A DNA stretch of 45,290 nucleotides, from the NCBI GenBank assembly GCA_030065875.1, contig JASJCR010000069.1, forward strand, positions 1 through 45,290, given 5' to 3'. Positions within the stretch are counted from its first letter, which is position 1; every line of letters starts with the position of its first letter. Source of the stretch: Ardenticatenaceae bacterium (lineage in GTDB: Bacteria > Chloroflexota > Anaerolineae > Promineifilales > Promineifilaceae). The position numbers were made by a program, and so were the translations under genes. The notes under the pieces were generated by a model. That model searched no databases, had not been told where the DNA came from, and saw only the letters and a program-made list of their open reading frames with translations. This document shows, piece by piece, positions 15,842 through 24,433 of this stretch.

Positions 15842-16825
15842 GTGAAGCTCATTATCCAAATTCCGTGTCTGAATGAAGAGGAAACTCTGCCCAGCGTGTT
15901 GTCCGATTTGCCGCAGGCAATCGACGGGTTGACGGCCATTGAAACGCTCATTATTGACGACGGGAGCAGTGACCGCACCGTTGAAGTGGCCCGATCGCTC
16001 GGAGTTAATCATATTGTCCGGCACCCGCAAAATCGCGGTCTGGCCAAGGCGTTTCAATCCGGTTTGGAAGCGTGTTTGTCATTGGGCGCCGACTTCATCG
16101 TCAATACCGACGGGGATCACCAATATCCCGGTCACGCCATACCCGATCTGGTTGCTCCTCTGTTGGCCCACGAAGCGGATATTGTGATCGGCGACCGGCA
16201 AATCGAACTAATCGATCACTTCTCCCCCGTCAAGAAGCGGTTCAGCGCCCTGGGGAATTGGGTGGTGCGCAATGTAAGCGGCACCGATGTGCGTGATTCG
16301 GTCAGCGGCTTTCGAGCCTACACGCGGGATGCCGCCCTGCGGCTCAATATCCTAACCCAATTTAGCTACACGCTCGACACCCTGATTCAGGCCGGAAAAC
16401 AAGGCTTGACGGTCTTGAGCATCCCGATTGCCACCAATAACCCCACCCGGCCGTCCCGCCTGCAGCGAAACATGTGGCATTTTATCAAGGCTCAGGCGGC
16501 CACAATTTTGCGCCTTTATGTTTTTTACGAACCGCTGCGCACCTTCTCCTATATTGCGGCTCCTTTTTTGCTTTCCGGCATTTTCCTGATCGCCCGCTTT
16601 TTAACCGTTTGGATCTTTACCGGAGCGGATCGCTTCTCCCAATCCGTTTCCATCGGCTCAGGCCTTTTTGTAGCCGGTATGCTGATTTTTCTCGTCGGTG
16701 TCCAGGCTGATATCGCCAGCAAACATCGACAGCTGACGCAGGAATTGCTCTATCAATTTAAGAAGAAAAATTTGGCTGGAGATGAAGAAAACCAGCCAAA
16801 TATCGGCAAATTGGACCGGTTGTGA
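15842..16825 (+). CDS. GT2 family glycosyltransferase, polyprenyl-phosphate type
   Basis: A 327-residue membrane-anchored GT-A glycosyltransferase related to dolichol-phosphate mannosyltransferase (DPM1/DPG synthase). It should move a sugar from a nucleotide donor to a polyprenyl phosphate at the inner membrane face. It shows the N-terminal 'IIQIPCLNEEETL', the nucleotide-binding DDGS (39-42), the metal-binding TDGDHQ (89-94) and GDRQ, then 'SGFRAYTRDAALRL'. Two membrane helices follow near 231-256 and 270-290. The start is GTG with no ribosome site; it appears leaderless. It is flanked by heptamer arrays on both sides and stands alone. Confidence 0.9.
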   Translation: MKLIIQIPCLNEEETLPSVLSDLPQAIDGLTAIETLIIDDGSSDRTVEVARSLGVNHIVRHPQNRGLAKAFQSGLEACLSLGADFIVNTDGDHQYPGHAIPDLVAPLLAHEADIVIGDRQIELIDHFSPVKKRFSALGNWVVRNVSGTDVRDSVSGFRAYTRDAALRLNILTQFSYTLDTLIQAGKQGLTVLSIPIATNNPTRPSRLQRNMWHFIKAQAATILRLYVFYEPLRTFSYIAAPFLLSGIFLIARFLTVWIFTGADRFSQSVSIGSGLFVAGMLIFLVGVQADIASKHRQLTQELLYQFKKKNLAGDEENQPNIGKLDRL

Positions 16826-16849
16826 GGATCAGTGGTTGAGAGTTAGGGG

Positions 16850-16955
16850 TATATTGGTTTATTAGTGTATTGGTTATTAGTGTATTGGTTATTGGGGTGC
16901 ATATTCGGTTACACAAAGGCTCATTCGTAAATCGTATATCGTAATTCGTATATCC
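16850..16955. repeat. Heptamer arrays between convergent genes
   Basis: TATTGGT/TATTAGTG-type units (16,850-16,896) are followed by TCGTAAA/TCGTATA-type units (16,923-16,955). They lie between the convergent 3' ends of the glycosyltransferase and the 1,514-residue membrane protein. Both unit types recur elsewhere in the window (15.2, 15.7, 27.0 and 27.4 kb). Confidence 0.75.
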
Positions 16956-16956
16956 T

Positions 16957-19900
16957 CTAGTTTTCTTCAACCACAATCCGCACGTAGTAGCTGTTTTCAA
17001 GCGGTTCTTCACCTTCTGGTTTTAACGCCCAGCGGCTTTCATAAACGCCGGGCTCATCGGGAGCCACAAAGGGTACGGCGACGTTAACCTCTTCACCGCG
17101 AACGGCCGGTGAGATCGTGACCCCGGCCGGAGCCCCCATTTGATCCCCAGACACAAAAACCCAAGCCGCTCCGGAACCCCACTCACAGCTGCCGGCGTTG
17201 GAAATGCGCCAAATTTTTTCAAAGGTCTCCCCCGGCTCAAAAACCGTATCGTCGGGAACGGTCACATCAGCCACAAAGCGGGTGCGATACGCACAGCCAA
17301 ACTCGGAGGGGTCAAAATCCTCGCTTCGCGCCGCCGGTTCCAGCTCAAGATACGCCTCCAAGGCCCCTTCCCCAAACTCATTGCGAATCGAATTGGTTAC
17401 AAATTCCAGGAAACGGGCCGCTCCGGGATTGGCAGGGTTTAATCGGAGGGCTTCGCGCAAGTCGGTCAGGGACTCAAAGAGCAGGTTGTCTGTTCCCCCA
17501 GCCGAAGCGGTTCGCAGCCACAGGGCATACTTTAACCGGCCGCTTAACTCCCAATACCGATCTTCCACTGGATTAAAGCGCAAGGCCTCAGCATATTGAT
17601 TGATCGCCGCTTCGTACTGACCGTTTTTATTTTCTACATAATTTGGGCAGTCGCGCAGCAAATACTCAACTTGCCCCATCGTCCGATAGGTGTAGGCAAT
17701 GTTGCTGTCGTCTTGAATCCCCAAGGTGGTCGAAGCGGCAAACGCCTCTAAGGAAGCCTCCCAGCGGGTTTGGGCCTCCAGCTTCTGTTCGGGGGTGGCA
17801 TCTTCCATCCCGCACACCTCCCGGCCGCGAGGAGAAGTGGGATCGGCCGCCACGCCGCCCAACTTCCAGTTGACCGTTCCCAGGCCGATGAGGGGCAGGG
17901 GATCGTCGGGGGCCAGATTTTGCGCCTGGGTAAACGCTCGTTCCGCCAGGCTAAAAAGATTTAAGCGATAATAGGTGTAGCCCAACCCCAACACTGGATC
18001 GCTATAAGTCGGGTCCGCTTCACTCGCCCGCTGGAAGAGCAAAAGAGCGGAATTATAATCGGATTCCGTCCACCGAATCCAGCCGCCGCCGGTTAGCGCC
18101 TGGGCCCGCTGGCGAGCGGTCAGCTGATCGTCTGCCTCCTCAGCTTGATTCCCCCGAGCGACCGCCTGTCGATAATCGAGCTCGGCCGATCGCGGCCGGG
18201 CCAAAGCCTGACGAGCGATCCCGCGCCACAGGTAATATTCCGCGTGACCGGAGTCCAGTTCAATCGCCCGATCGTACTCCACCAGCGCCAGCTCATAATT
18301 GGCCTCGTCGACAGCAAATAAACTCCCCCGCCTTTCTCCGGAAACATTGCTTTGGTGGGCGATGCCCAACCACGCGTGGACCTGGGCCGGCTCATCAAAA
18401 AAGGGCAGCAAGCGATTTAAATCGTCGATCGCCTCGTCAAATTTGCCAACCTGAGCGTTCAAAATCGCCCGATCTCGCAGTGCCTGAAGAAAAAGGTGAT
18501 CTTCAGCCTGTGGAACCCCCAGGCGAATTTGCAGCGAACGGGCGTTGTTGATTCCCAAAATCGGGCTCTCCGCCAAATCAGCCGCTCGATCGTAATTGAG
18601 CAGGGCGATCTCAAACACATCATCAAACGGCTGTTCATTTTGGCGGCGGTCAATCGCCTCTTCATTAAAATACCGGCCAACCGTCAAAAAATGGTAGGCG
18701 ATCATATCGCGCCCCATGCGGTTGATCATGATCGTTCCCAATCCAACGAGCAAAATCACGGCCGACGCTTTGATCCCGAGCCCATACACCGGCCGCTCCT
18801 CGCCGATTTTTGCGTTGAGGACAAACCAGGTGGCCCCACCCAGCAAGATCAGCGTAAACAGGGGTGGATAAATATCAGGGATGGTAAATAAATTTAAGAA
18901 GCGGGTTGAAATTTGCCAGCCGCCGACTAAAACACCGGCCACAATCAGCAGCCACGGCCAGCGGCTGCGCGGATTGGTTTTTACCGTTTGCCAGGTCGGA
19001 CGGCCGACAACCCACCAGCAAATCGGAATAAACATCAGCAGATAGAGATAGGGGTAAAGATCAGCCGTGCTGTACACCCCCACGATATTCCGCCACACCG
19101 CCTGCGGCCGATTGCGGGTCACCAGGATCAAGCTCCACATCAGAAAAACGCCGAGAAGGTACATCCACAGCCAGCCGTTTGCCAGGGCCACTGAATCGCG
19201 GTCGATGATCCGCACCGTTTCATGAGCGGTTAAATGGTCGAGGATTCGCCGGCGCAAATCATCAAAACGGCGGGTTGTCCCCCAAATTCTGAACTGTCGA
19301 TCCCCATCTCCCAGGGCAATAGACGCCCCAACCATGGGCGTATCGGGCCAGAAACGCATATCGGCCAAGACGACCTGCCTCATATCTGACCACGCGATGC
19401 GACGGGCCTCATCATCCCCAACCGCCACCCCGGTTTCAGTGAGTTTGACCAAATTGGCGCTTCCCTGCTCCTGCACGGTGGCCAGTGGCGTAAAGGTGAT
19501 CAAAATCAGACCAATCACCAGCGTCAGCACGATATAGCCACCAATCACCCATCCACCGACATTGATAAGCGATTCTGCTGATGTCAGCAAACTGTCCTGG
19601 GCCGCCACGACATCATCAACGGTTTGGTTTAAATTGGTGATGAGGGGGCCGTCCACCTCAAGCAGGGGAGGCGGCCGAAAAGAGATGGCCGGGGCCAGAC
19701 CGCTGTTGACCTGATATCGGAGCACGATCACCGGAATAAACAGCATGGCCGCCGCAAATGATAAAAGCAGGGTGTTTTTTAGCCAGCGCAAAAACGGATG
19801 AACAAACTGCACCGGATAATGGCGCTCTTCCAGCTGATCAATATAGGGGCGAGCGGTTTGGCGCGTGATGGGCACCACTTCTTCTTCTTCGATGATGCGG

Positions 19901-21501
19901 GCCAGCCGGCCGGCAATTTCCGTGGCTGAGACCCAATTTTCAAGGGTTTGATAGCGGCGGGAAGCGGCGGCTAGATGGGTCACGCCGGTGTCCGGGTCTC
20001 CCATTGCCACCAGCACATCGCCCAAAAGCGCTTCCGCCCGGGCTGAAAGAGCAAAGTCCTGATATCTTTCCAGGATTGGCAGGGCTCGATTGAGGAGCAC
20101 ATACGACCGGCCGGGTTGATTGTTGTGCAGGTACGCCTCAGCCAGGCCAAGCTGGACCGACCCGCGCCGATACTCACCAAGCGGGGCTTCACTTTCTTCA
20201 AGCAGCCGTTCAAACAGGGCAGCCGCTCCGGCCGCATCACCCATTTCGAGATAAAGGAACGCCAACCGCTCATCGGCCGCAACCGCCTCCGGCCGGGTGC
20301 CGTACTCTTCTAAAAGTGGATCGGCTTTTTTGTACCAGGAACCGCTCAGGGCAAAAAGGCGGGCGATAAGCCAATCTTCACCCTTCAAAGCGGTCCAAAA
20401 ACGAGGACGCCACACCCGCCATCCCAAATAAAACCACAGATAAATCACCATCGGCATCGCCAGAAATGTAGCCAGCCAATTTTGCACGAGGGCCAGCACC
20501 CCTTGATCGTGCAGGGTTTCTTGCTGGCCGCGGGTTGCCAGGGCCAGCCCGGCATGGGCGTCTCCAAGGGCGATCATCGTGGTGCCGCGCTCGGCTTCAG
20601 TCGTCACCCATTCTTGGGGGTCGAGGTTTTCCTCTTTTTGCTGAGCAATGATTGATTTAAAGAGATTGAGGGAGATTTTGTACTGCTCGATCGCTCCGAC
20701 AAAGTCGCCGCTGTACGCCATTGAATCACCAAACGCCCGCGCAACATACGGCCGAAGCGACGGCAGCAAATCCGGTTTTTGGTTGAGGGCTTCGAGCGCG
20801 CGTCGAGAGTCAGCCCACCGGCCGAGCATTTGATCGTAACGGGCATTTAAATGCGTCAATAAATCGGTGAAGGGCTCGAGCCACAATACCTGGAGCTGTT
20901 CGAGATGAGGGCGGGTTGATTCAGCCGTAGACAGCAGGCGGTCGATGGCCGCCAGCTGGCGTTCATCAGCATACGCTCGGAAAAGACCCACCAGGTAATT
21001 GATCGTCTCAACTTGATCAAATATGGCCGTCAGACTCTCCGCGAATAGCCCATGATACAGTAAATTTTGGGCCTGGATGATGGGATCCTCAGACGGGTTT
21101 TCCCGCCAAAATTCCAGCGCCCGCTGGTGAGCCGCCACATACCCCATTTTGTCCCGATCGATAAATTTTTCCTGCAGGATAAACCGATGAACCCGTTCAA
21201 AGCGATACGAATCCAGGTCAATCTGCTGCGAAATAAATGAAAAACCGGACAGGCGATCCACTAATTTTTGATCTTTACCGTCTTTGACGGTGCGCAGCGC
21301 CCCAATGATCGGCAGATCGTAGCTGTCGGGAATAGAAGCCAGGAAAATCCCGTTGGCCACCATGGGATGGCTTTTTGCTAAAATCTGATCGATGAGCTGA
21401 ACCGTCAAATCCCGCTCGACATCTCCCACAAGATCAGTGGTTTGGAGCGCATCGAGATCATCGATCGGTTCCTGGGGATTATTTGCAAGGATGTCGCTCA
21501 T
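16957..21501 (-). CDS. Large TPR membrane protein with PH-like and NBR1-type Ig domains
   Basis: A 1,514-residue protein I cannot assign to a named family. Residues about 20-130 resemble the winged-helix part that follows a STAND ATPase ('FSFISQQIDLDSYRFERVH'). TPR-like helical repeats fill about 150-330 and 390-530. Membrane helices lie near 341-360, 575-594, 648-672, 776-794, 815-833, 848-862, 876-894 and 907-925. About 675-765 resembles a PH-like fold ('KLTETGVAVGDDEARRIAW'). More TPRs fill 960-1390. About 1400-1512 is an NBR1-type Ig domain ('FEPGETFEKIWRISNAGSCE', 'FVSGDQMGAP'). Its ATG lies 3 nt after, and in the same frame as, the TAG stop of the upstream ATPase gene, so the two may be one split STAND protein. 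The weak ribosome site suggests translational coupling. Confidence 0.85.
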   Translation of the reverse strand: MSDILANNPQEPIDDLDALQTTDLVGDVERDLTVQLIDQILAKSHPMVANGIFLASIPDSYDLPIIGALRTVKDGKDQKLVDRLSGFSFISQQIDLDSYRFERVHRFILQEKFIDRDKMGYVAAHQRALEFWRENPSEDPIIQAQNLLYHGLFAESLTAIFDQVETINYLVGLFRAYADERQLAAIDRLLSTAESTRPHLEQLQVLWLEPFTDLLTHLNARYDQMLGRWADSRRALEALNQKPDLLPSLRPYVARAFGDSMAYSGDFVGAIEQYKISLNLFKSIIAQQKEENLDPQEWVTTEAERGTTMIALGDAHAGLALATRGQQETLHDQGVLALVQNWLATFLAMPMVIYLWFYLGWRVWRPRFWTALKGEDWLIARLFALSGSWYKKADPLLEEYGTRPEAVAADERLAFLYLEMGDAAGAAALFERLLEESEAPLGEYRRGSVQLGLAEAYLHNNQPGRSYVLLNRALPILERYQDFALSARAEALLGDVLVAMGDPDTGVTHLAAASRRYQTLENWVSATEIAGRLARIIEEEEVVPITRQTARPYIDQLEERHYPVQFVHPFLRWLKNTLLLSFAAAMLFIPVIVLRYQVNSGLAPAISFRPPPLLEVDGPLITNLNQTVDDVVAAQDSLLTSAESLINVGGWVIGGYIVLTLVIGLILITFTPLATVQEQGSANLVKLTETGVAVGDDEARRIAWSDMRQVVLADMRFWPDTPMVGASIALGDGDRQFRIWGTTRRFDDLRRRILDHLTAHETVRIIDRDSVALANGWLWMYLLGVFLMWSLILVTRNRPQAVWRNIVGVYSTADLYPYLYLLMFIPICWWVVGRPTWQTVKTNPRSRWPWLLIVAGVLVGGWQISTRFLNLFTIPDIYPPLFTLILLGGATWFVLNAKIGEERPVYGLGIKASAVILLVGLGTIMINRMGRDMIAYHFLTVGRYFNEEAIDRRQNEQPFDDVFEIALLNYDRAADLAESPILGINNARSLQIRLGVPQAEDHLFLQALRDRAILNAQVGKFDEAIDDLNRLLPFFDEPAQVHAWLGIAHQSNVSGERRGSLFAVDEANYELALVEYDRAIELDSGHAEYYLWRGIARQALARPRSAELDYRQAVARGNQAEEADDQLTARQRAQALTGGGWIRWTESDYNSALLLFQRASEADPTYSDPVLGLGYTYYRLNLFSLAERAFTQAQNLAPDDPLPLIGLGTVNWKLGGVAADPTSPRGREVCGMEDATPEQKLEAQTRWEASLEAFAASTTLGIQDDSNIAYTYRTMGQVEYLLRDCPNYVENKNGQYEAAINQYAEALRFNPVEDRYWELSGRLKYALWLRTASAGGTDNLLFESLTDLREALRLNPANPGAARFLEFVTNSIRNEFGEGALEAYLELEPAARSEDFDPSEFGCAYRTRFVADVTVPDDTVFEPGETFEKIWRISNAGSCEWGSGAAWVFVSGDQMGAPAGVTISPAVRGEEVNVAVPFVAPDEPGVYESRWALKPEGEEPLENSYYVRIVVEEN

Positions 21502-21504
21502 GAG

Positions 21505-22635
21505 CTACCAGTCATCCTCATCCGCACTGGGCATGGAAGCGACATCCGCCATGGTAGCCAAGACCGAAGGCAGCCCACGACTATATTTAAATACCTTTTC
21601 AATATCATCTTCCTGGATATTGCGTTTTTCAAGCAGGTATTCACGCACGTCGTCAAGCGTAAATGGATCAAGACCGGTTTTTCCGACCAGCGGTTTGCGG
21701 TCTCGAATATCGTATGTTTGTCGCCCGGAAACGATAACCAGCAAATTTTCAAAGCGATTGTCAAACATCGGCACCAGCAGTTGATCGTGAATCCACGCTT
21801 CCGCTTCATCGGTGGCGTCTTCAAACGAGTCAAATAACAAAACCAGCCGGTGGGTATCGAGCACCCGTCTTAAACAGCTCGAAAAGGCGCGGTTGATTTG
21901 CTTGATGGCCAGCTGGCGAGCCTGCTGACTGCTGGCCTGCAAATCACCGCCGTGATCTTCGGGAGATGCATCCACCGCGGCCGGTTGGGCAGCGTCCGGT
22001 TCGGGCACCAATTCTTCCCACCATATCAAATGGGGCAGTTCCCCGGCCCCCCATAAAACCAGCTGATCGAGCAGCTTGAACCGCTCACACCGATTGATTA
22101 AATCAATCACTTTGGCGGCCAGATTTTCGCCGATCAGATCATCAAATTTTAATCCCAAATCGAACGTGATGGTGCGAATCTCAGTGACCCCAAATTCATT
22201 GAGGTTTCGCCGAATAGCTACCAAATCAACCGACACCTCAAGCGGCTGTCCTTCAACCGTCAACCTCAGCTTTTTGATCGTGGTGCGCAGGCCGCTTGCC
22301 GGCGCGGCCGGGGTAGTATATTGATTAATCGTGGTCGTTAGGTCGTCAAAAATATAAGGGGGAACAATTTTGCTAAGCTGATCGCGTATGTAGCGCACCA
22401 GCCACAATGTATCGTGTGCGCGCCGCTCCCGGAAATCAATATGCACGATAGGCAGCTGCGATTCAATTTGGGTATGATGGCGCATCCGTTTGACAAGAAA
22501 CGTCTTGCCCATGCCGGTTGGTGCTTCGATCAGCATCACCGCCATCGGTGTCTCCCCGCCTATCATCTGTTGAAAACGTTTATATTGTTTGGTTCGATCG
22601 ACAAACCAGGCAACGAAATCGGGTAAATCACTCAT
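21505..22635 (-). CDS. STAND-like P-loop ATPase with an inserted EAD1-like domain
   Basis: A 376-residue AAA/STAND-type NTPase. Walker A is 'EAPTGMGKT' (37-45), Walker B is 'RLVLLFDSFED' (263-273), and 'LLVIVSGRQ' (298-306) fits sensor 1. A domain of about 55 residues (143-197) between Walker A and B matches my recollection of EAD1 effector-associated domains ('EIRTITFDLGLKFDDLIGE', then 'LINRCERFKLLDQL'). EADs make like-with-like contacts in bacterial signalling and conflict systems. The protein ends in an acidic linker (SADEDDW) just after the 'GLPSVLATMADVA' segment, where STAND proteins normally continue into a winged helix. That part is found in the next gene in the same frame. It is first of a two-gene unit. 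Confidence 0.85.
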   Translation of the reverse strand: MSDLPDFVAWFVDRTKQYKRFQQMIGGETPMAVMLIEAPTGMGKTFLVKRMRHHTQIESQLPIVHIDFRERRAHDTLWLVRYIRDQLSKIVPPYIFDDLTTTINQYTTPAAPASGLRTTIKKLRLTVEGQPLEVSVDLVAIRRNLNEFGVTEIRTITFDLGLKFDDLIGENLAAKVIDLINRCERFKLLDQLVLWGAGELPHLIWWEELVPEPDAAQPAAVDASPEDHGGDLQASSQQARQLAIKQINRAFSSCLRRVLDTHRLVLLFDSFEDATDEAEAWIHDQLLVPMFDNRFENLLVIVSGRQTYDIRDRKPLVGKTGLDPFTLDDVREYLLEKRNIQEDDIEKVFKYSRGLPSVLATMADVASMPSADEDDW

Positions 22636-22648
22636 GTCCAGGGAAGGA

Positions 22649-22825
22649 TTAGCTGTTTAGCTCGGAGCTTCGCTCCTTTTAGCTTTCAGCACGGCGCGGC
22701 GCGCCTTTCAGCAACAAACCGTCAACTAATGGCCTATAAGAGGCGCAGCCTCGTGCTGAGAGGGCCGCAGGCCCGAGCTAAAAGGGCGCAAGCCCGTTCT
22801 AGAAGGGCTGCAAGCCCGTGCTAAT
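22649..22825. repeat. Hairpin-rich intergenic repeat, about 21-bp units
   Basis: Three successive units of the form AGGGCxGCAAGCCCGxxCTA lie between about 22,760 and 22,825, each a small hairpin (GGGCGCAAGCCC and relatives). They face a related inverted part at 22,658-22,692 (GGAGCTTCGCTCC hairpin, then TTTCAGCACG). The outer parts CAGCACG and CGTGCTG pair. No gene is seen here. Confidence 0.7.
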
Positions 22826-22840
22826 TCGCTATTGTAACAA

Positions 22841-24151
22841 CTAATTCTGCCCCTGTACATAGTTGGCTAAGTCAGGCAGGATAGGGTTGATATCGTATGT
22901 TTTCCAATTACTAATACCGCTGGCACCGGCGGAGAACACCGCAAAACCGATCACATACCCATCCTGGCGCACCCCCGCGTCATACCAGGCCAGCTGGTTG
23001 ATATACGCTTCGGTACCGTCTTTTCCCCAGCCCTGCTCAACCCAATAGCTGGTAAAATCTCTCCAGCCCAGCCCTCTTGGACCCGGCCGATTGCCGATAA
23101 TGCCGTCTATCCCTGCTTCGGTGATGGCCAGGGGGATGACCAGATCCAGCGGAATAAGGATTTCTTCATAAAACCAGCGGTAGCGGAATGTTAAAGCGCC
23201 GCGATCAGGCACCCCTTCATAACCGGGTAGACCGGATCCGTACAGATAATTGATCGTTGGCGCACCATATTCATGGAGGGTCAAAATTCCGTCGTGCGCT
23301 TTGGCTTCCTGGATCGCCGGCAGAAATAAACGGAATTCATACATCTCCGGCACCCCGGTGGCGAATCCACCGATGGCCGATTTTAATCCATATTGGGCCA
23401 TTAGACGCACCCGTTCCACCTCATAAGCTGCATACCAGCGCATATTATTGACGTTGGGATCCGGCTCATTCCATCCTTCCCAATAATCAACGCCAGGATT
23501 TGCCAGATAGGTGTCGATATGTTTCTCCACGTATTCTCGAGCGGCTTCTTCCGGTTCGCCGATGTAATTTTGGATGTAGATGTCATCCACCCGGCCGATG
23601 GTAATCGTGCGTGGCGAAGCTTCTTTTACCTCTGATAAAAATCCGAGATCGCCAACCGCCTTGATGACGGCCGGCTGAGCGTTGCGCACAAATTCCATAA
23701 TGCGGGGGTCGTTATTTTGAATCACGTGCAGCCCCAATTTGCTGGGACCCAGGTTACTGGTATCGGGAAATTCGGGCAGGCGCAGGGGAAGGGGCACATA
23801 AGCCTCCGGCGTGTCGGTCGCCTCCGGGGTTGCGGTTGGTGGAATACGGGTGGGGGTCCGCGTTGGAAAAACCTGAACCGGGGTAGCCGTCGCGGTCGGC
23901 CAGGGGGTGCCCGATTCGAGCAAAAATCCGTGTCCTTCTAACTCATCAGCACTGGGGGTCCAGGTAGGTGGGATGCCCTCTTCTTCAGGTGAAAGGGAAG
24001 CTGTGGGCAAAATGGCCACGGCCGCTTGAGTGGGTAAAATGACCGCAGCGGCCGGTATCTCGGCCGTTAGCAAAGGCCCACACCCGATAGCGACAAATGA
24101 GATGATGGTAAAAAACAAAAAGGTAACGAGTTGTTTAGATCGCAAACCCAT
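22841..24151 (-). CDS. Lipoprotein with a glycoside-hydrolase-like TIM barrel
   Basis: A 436-residue exported protein. The signal peptide ends in a lipobox ('SFVAIGC', Cys24). It is followed by a Thr/Pro-rich linker (about 60-120, with repeats such as TPTRIPPTATPE) that spans the cell envelope. The C-terminal about 300 residues look like a clan-A glycosidase. 'YWEGWNEPDP' carries the Asn-Glu acid/base pair (Glu229), and 'PLAITEAGIDG' (Glu345) is in the usual place of the nucleophile. The closest appearance is GH5/GH39-type, but the family cannot be fixed by eye. It lies between the STAND ATPase and the divergent EAD membrane protein, on the ATPase strand. Confidence 0.82.
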   Translation of the reverse strand: MGLRSKQLVTFLFFTIISFVAIGCGPLLTAEIPAAAVILPTQAAVAILPTASLSPEEEGIPPTWTPSADELEGHGFLLESGTPWPTATATPVQVFPTRTPTRIPPTATPEATDTPEAYVPLPLRLPEFPDTSNLGPSKLGLHVIQNNDPRIMEFVRNAQPAVIKAVGDLGFLSEVKEASPRTITIGRVDDIYIQNYIGEPEEAAREYVEKHIDTYLANPGVDYWEGWNEPDPNVNNMRWYAAYEVERVRLMAQYGLKSAIGGFATGVPEMYEFRLFLPAIQEAKAHDGILTLHEYGAPTINYLYGSGLPGYEGVPDRGALTFRYRWFYEEILIPLDLVIPLAITEAGIDGIIGNRPGPRGLGWRDFTSYWVEQGWGKDGTEAYINQLAWYDAGVRQDGYVIGFAVFSAGASGISNWKTYDINPILPDLANYVQGQN

Positions 24152-24252
24152 AAATTATGTAAAGTCCTCGATGCTGAGTTTTGAGCTACCTAAGCGTATA
24201 TGGAAATGGCTAATCGACCAATAAACCAAATTACCTATTTTCTGACAGCTGT

Positions 24253-24413
24253 CCTCTGGTCTCTTGTCTCCAGTCTCTTGTCTCCAGTCTCTGATCTCCA
24301 GTCTCTGATCTCCAGTCTCTGATCTCCAGTCTCTTGTCTCCAGTCTCTGGTCTCTAGTCTCTTGTCTCCAGTCTCTGGTCTCTAGTCTCCGGTCTCTTGT
24401 CTCTTCTCCGTCG
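24253..24413. repeat. 14-bp (2 x 7) tandem array, TCTCCAG-TCTCTGA type
   Basis: About 11 units alternate TCTCCAG with TCTCTGA, TCTCTTG or TCTCTGG. The array fills the gap between the divergent lipoprotein and EAD genes. Units containing CTTGTCTC supply TTGTCT, which sits 18 bp before the TAAAAT of the next promoter. There are no spacers, so it is not a CRISPR array. Confidence 0.85.
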
Positions 24414-24426
24414 TCAGTGCTAAAAT
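24397..24426 (+). promoter_or_regulatory. Possible array-derived promoter of the EAD membrane gene
   Basis: TTGTCT (24,397-24,402, inside the tandem array) and TAAAAT (24,421-24,426) are 18 bp apart. The ATG follows the -10 box by 7 nt with no ribosome site, suggesting a leaderless mRNA. Confidence 0.45.
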
Positions 24427-24433
24427 TCTCACC

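Noticed and set aside
24253..24413. CRISPR array
   Set aside because: The units are 14 bp and directly adjacent, with no unique spacers and no cas genes nearby.
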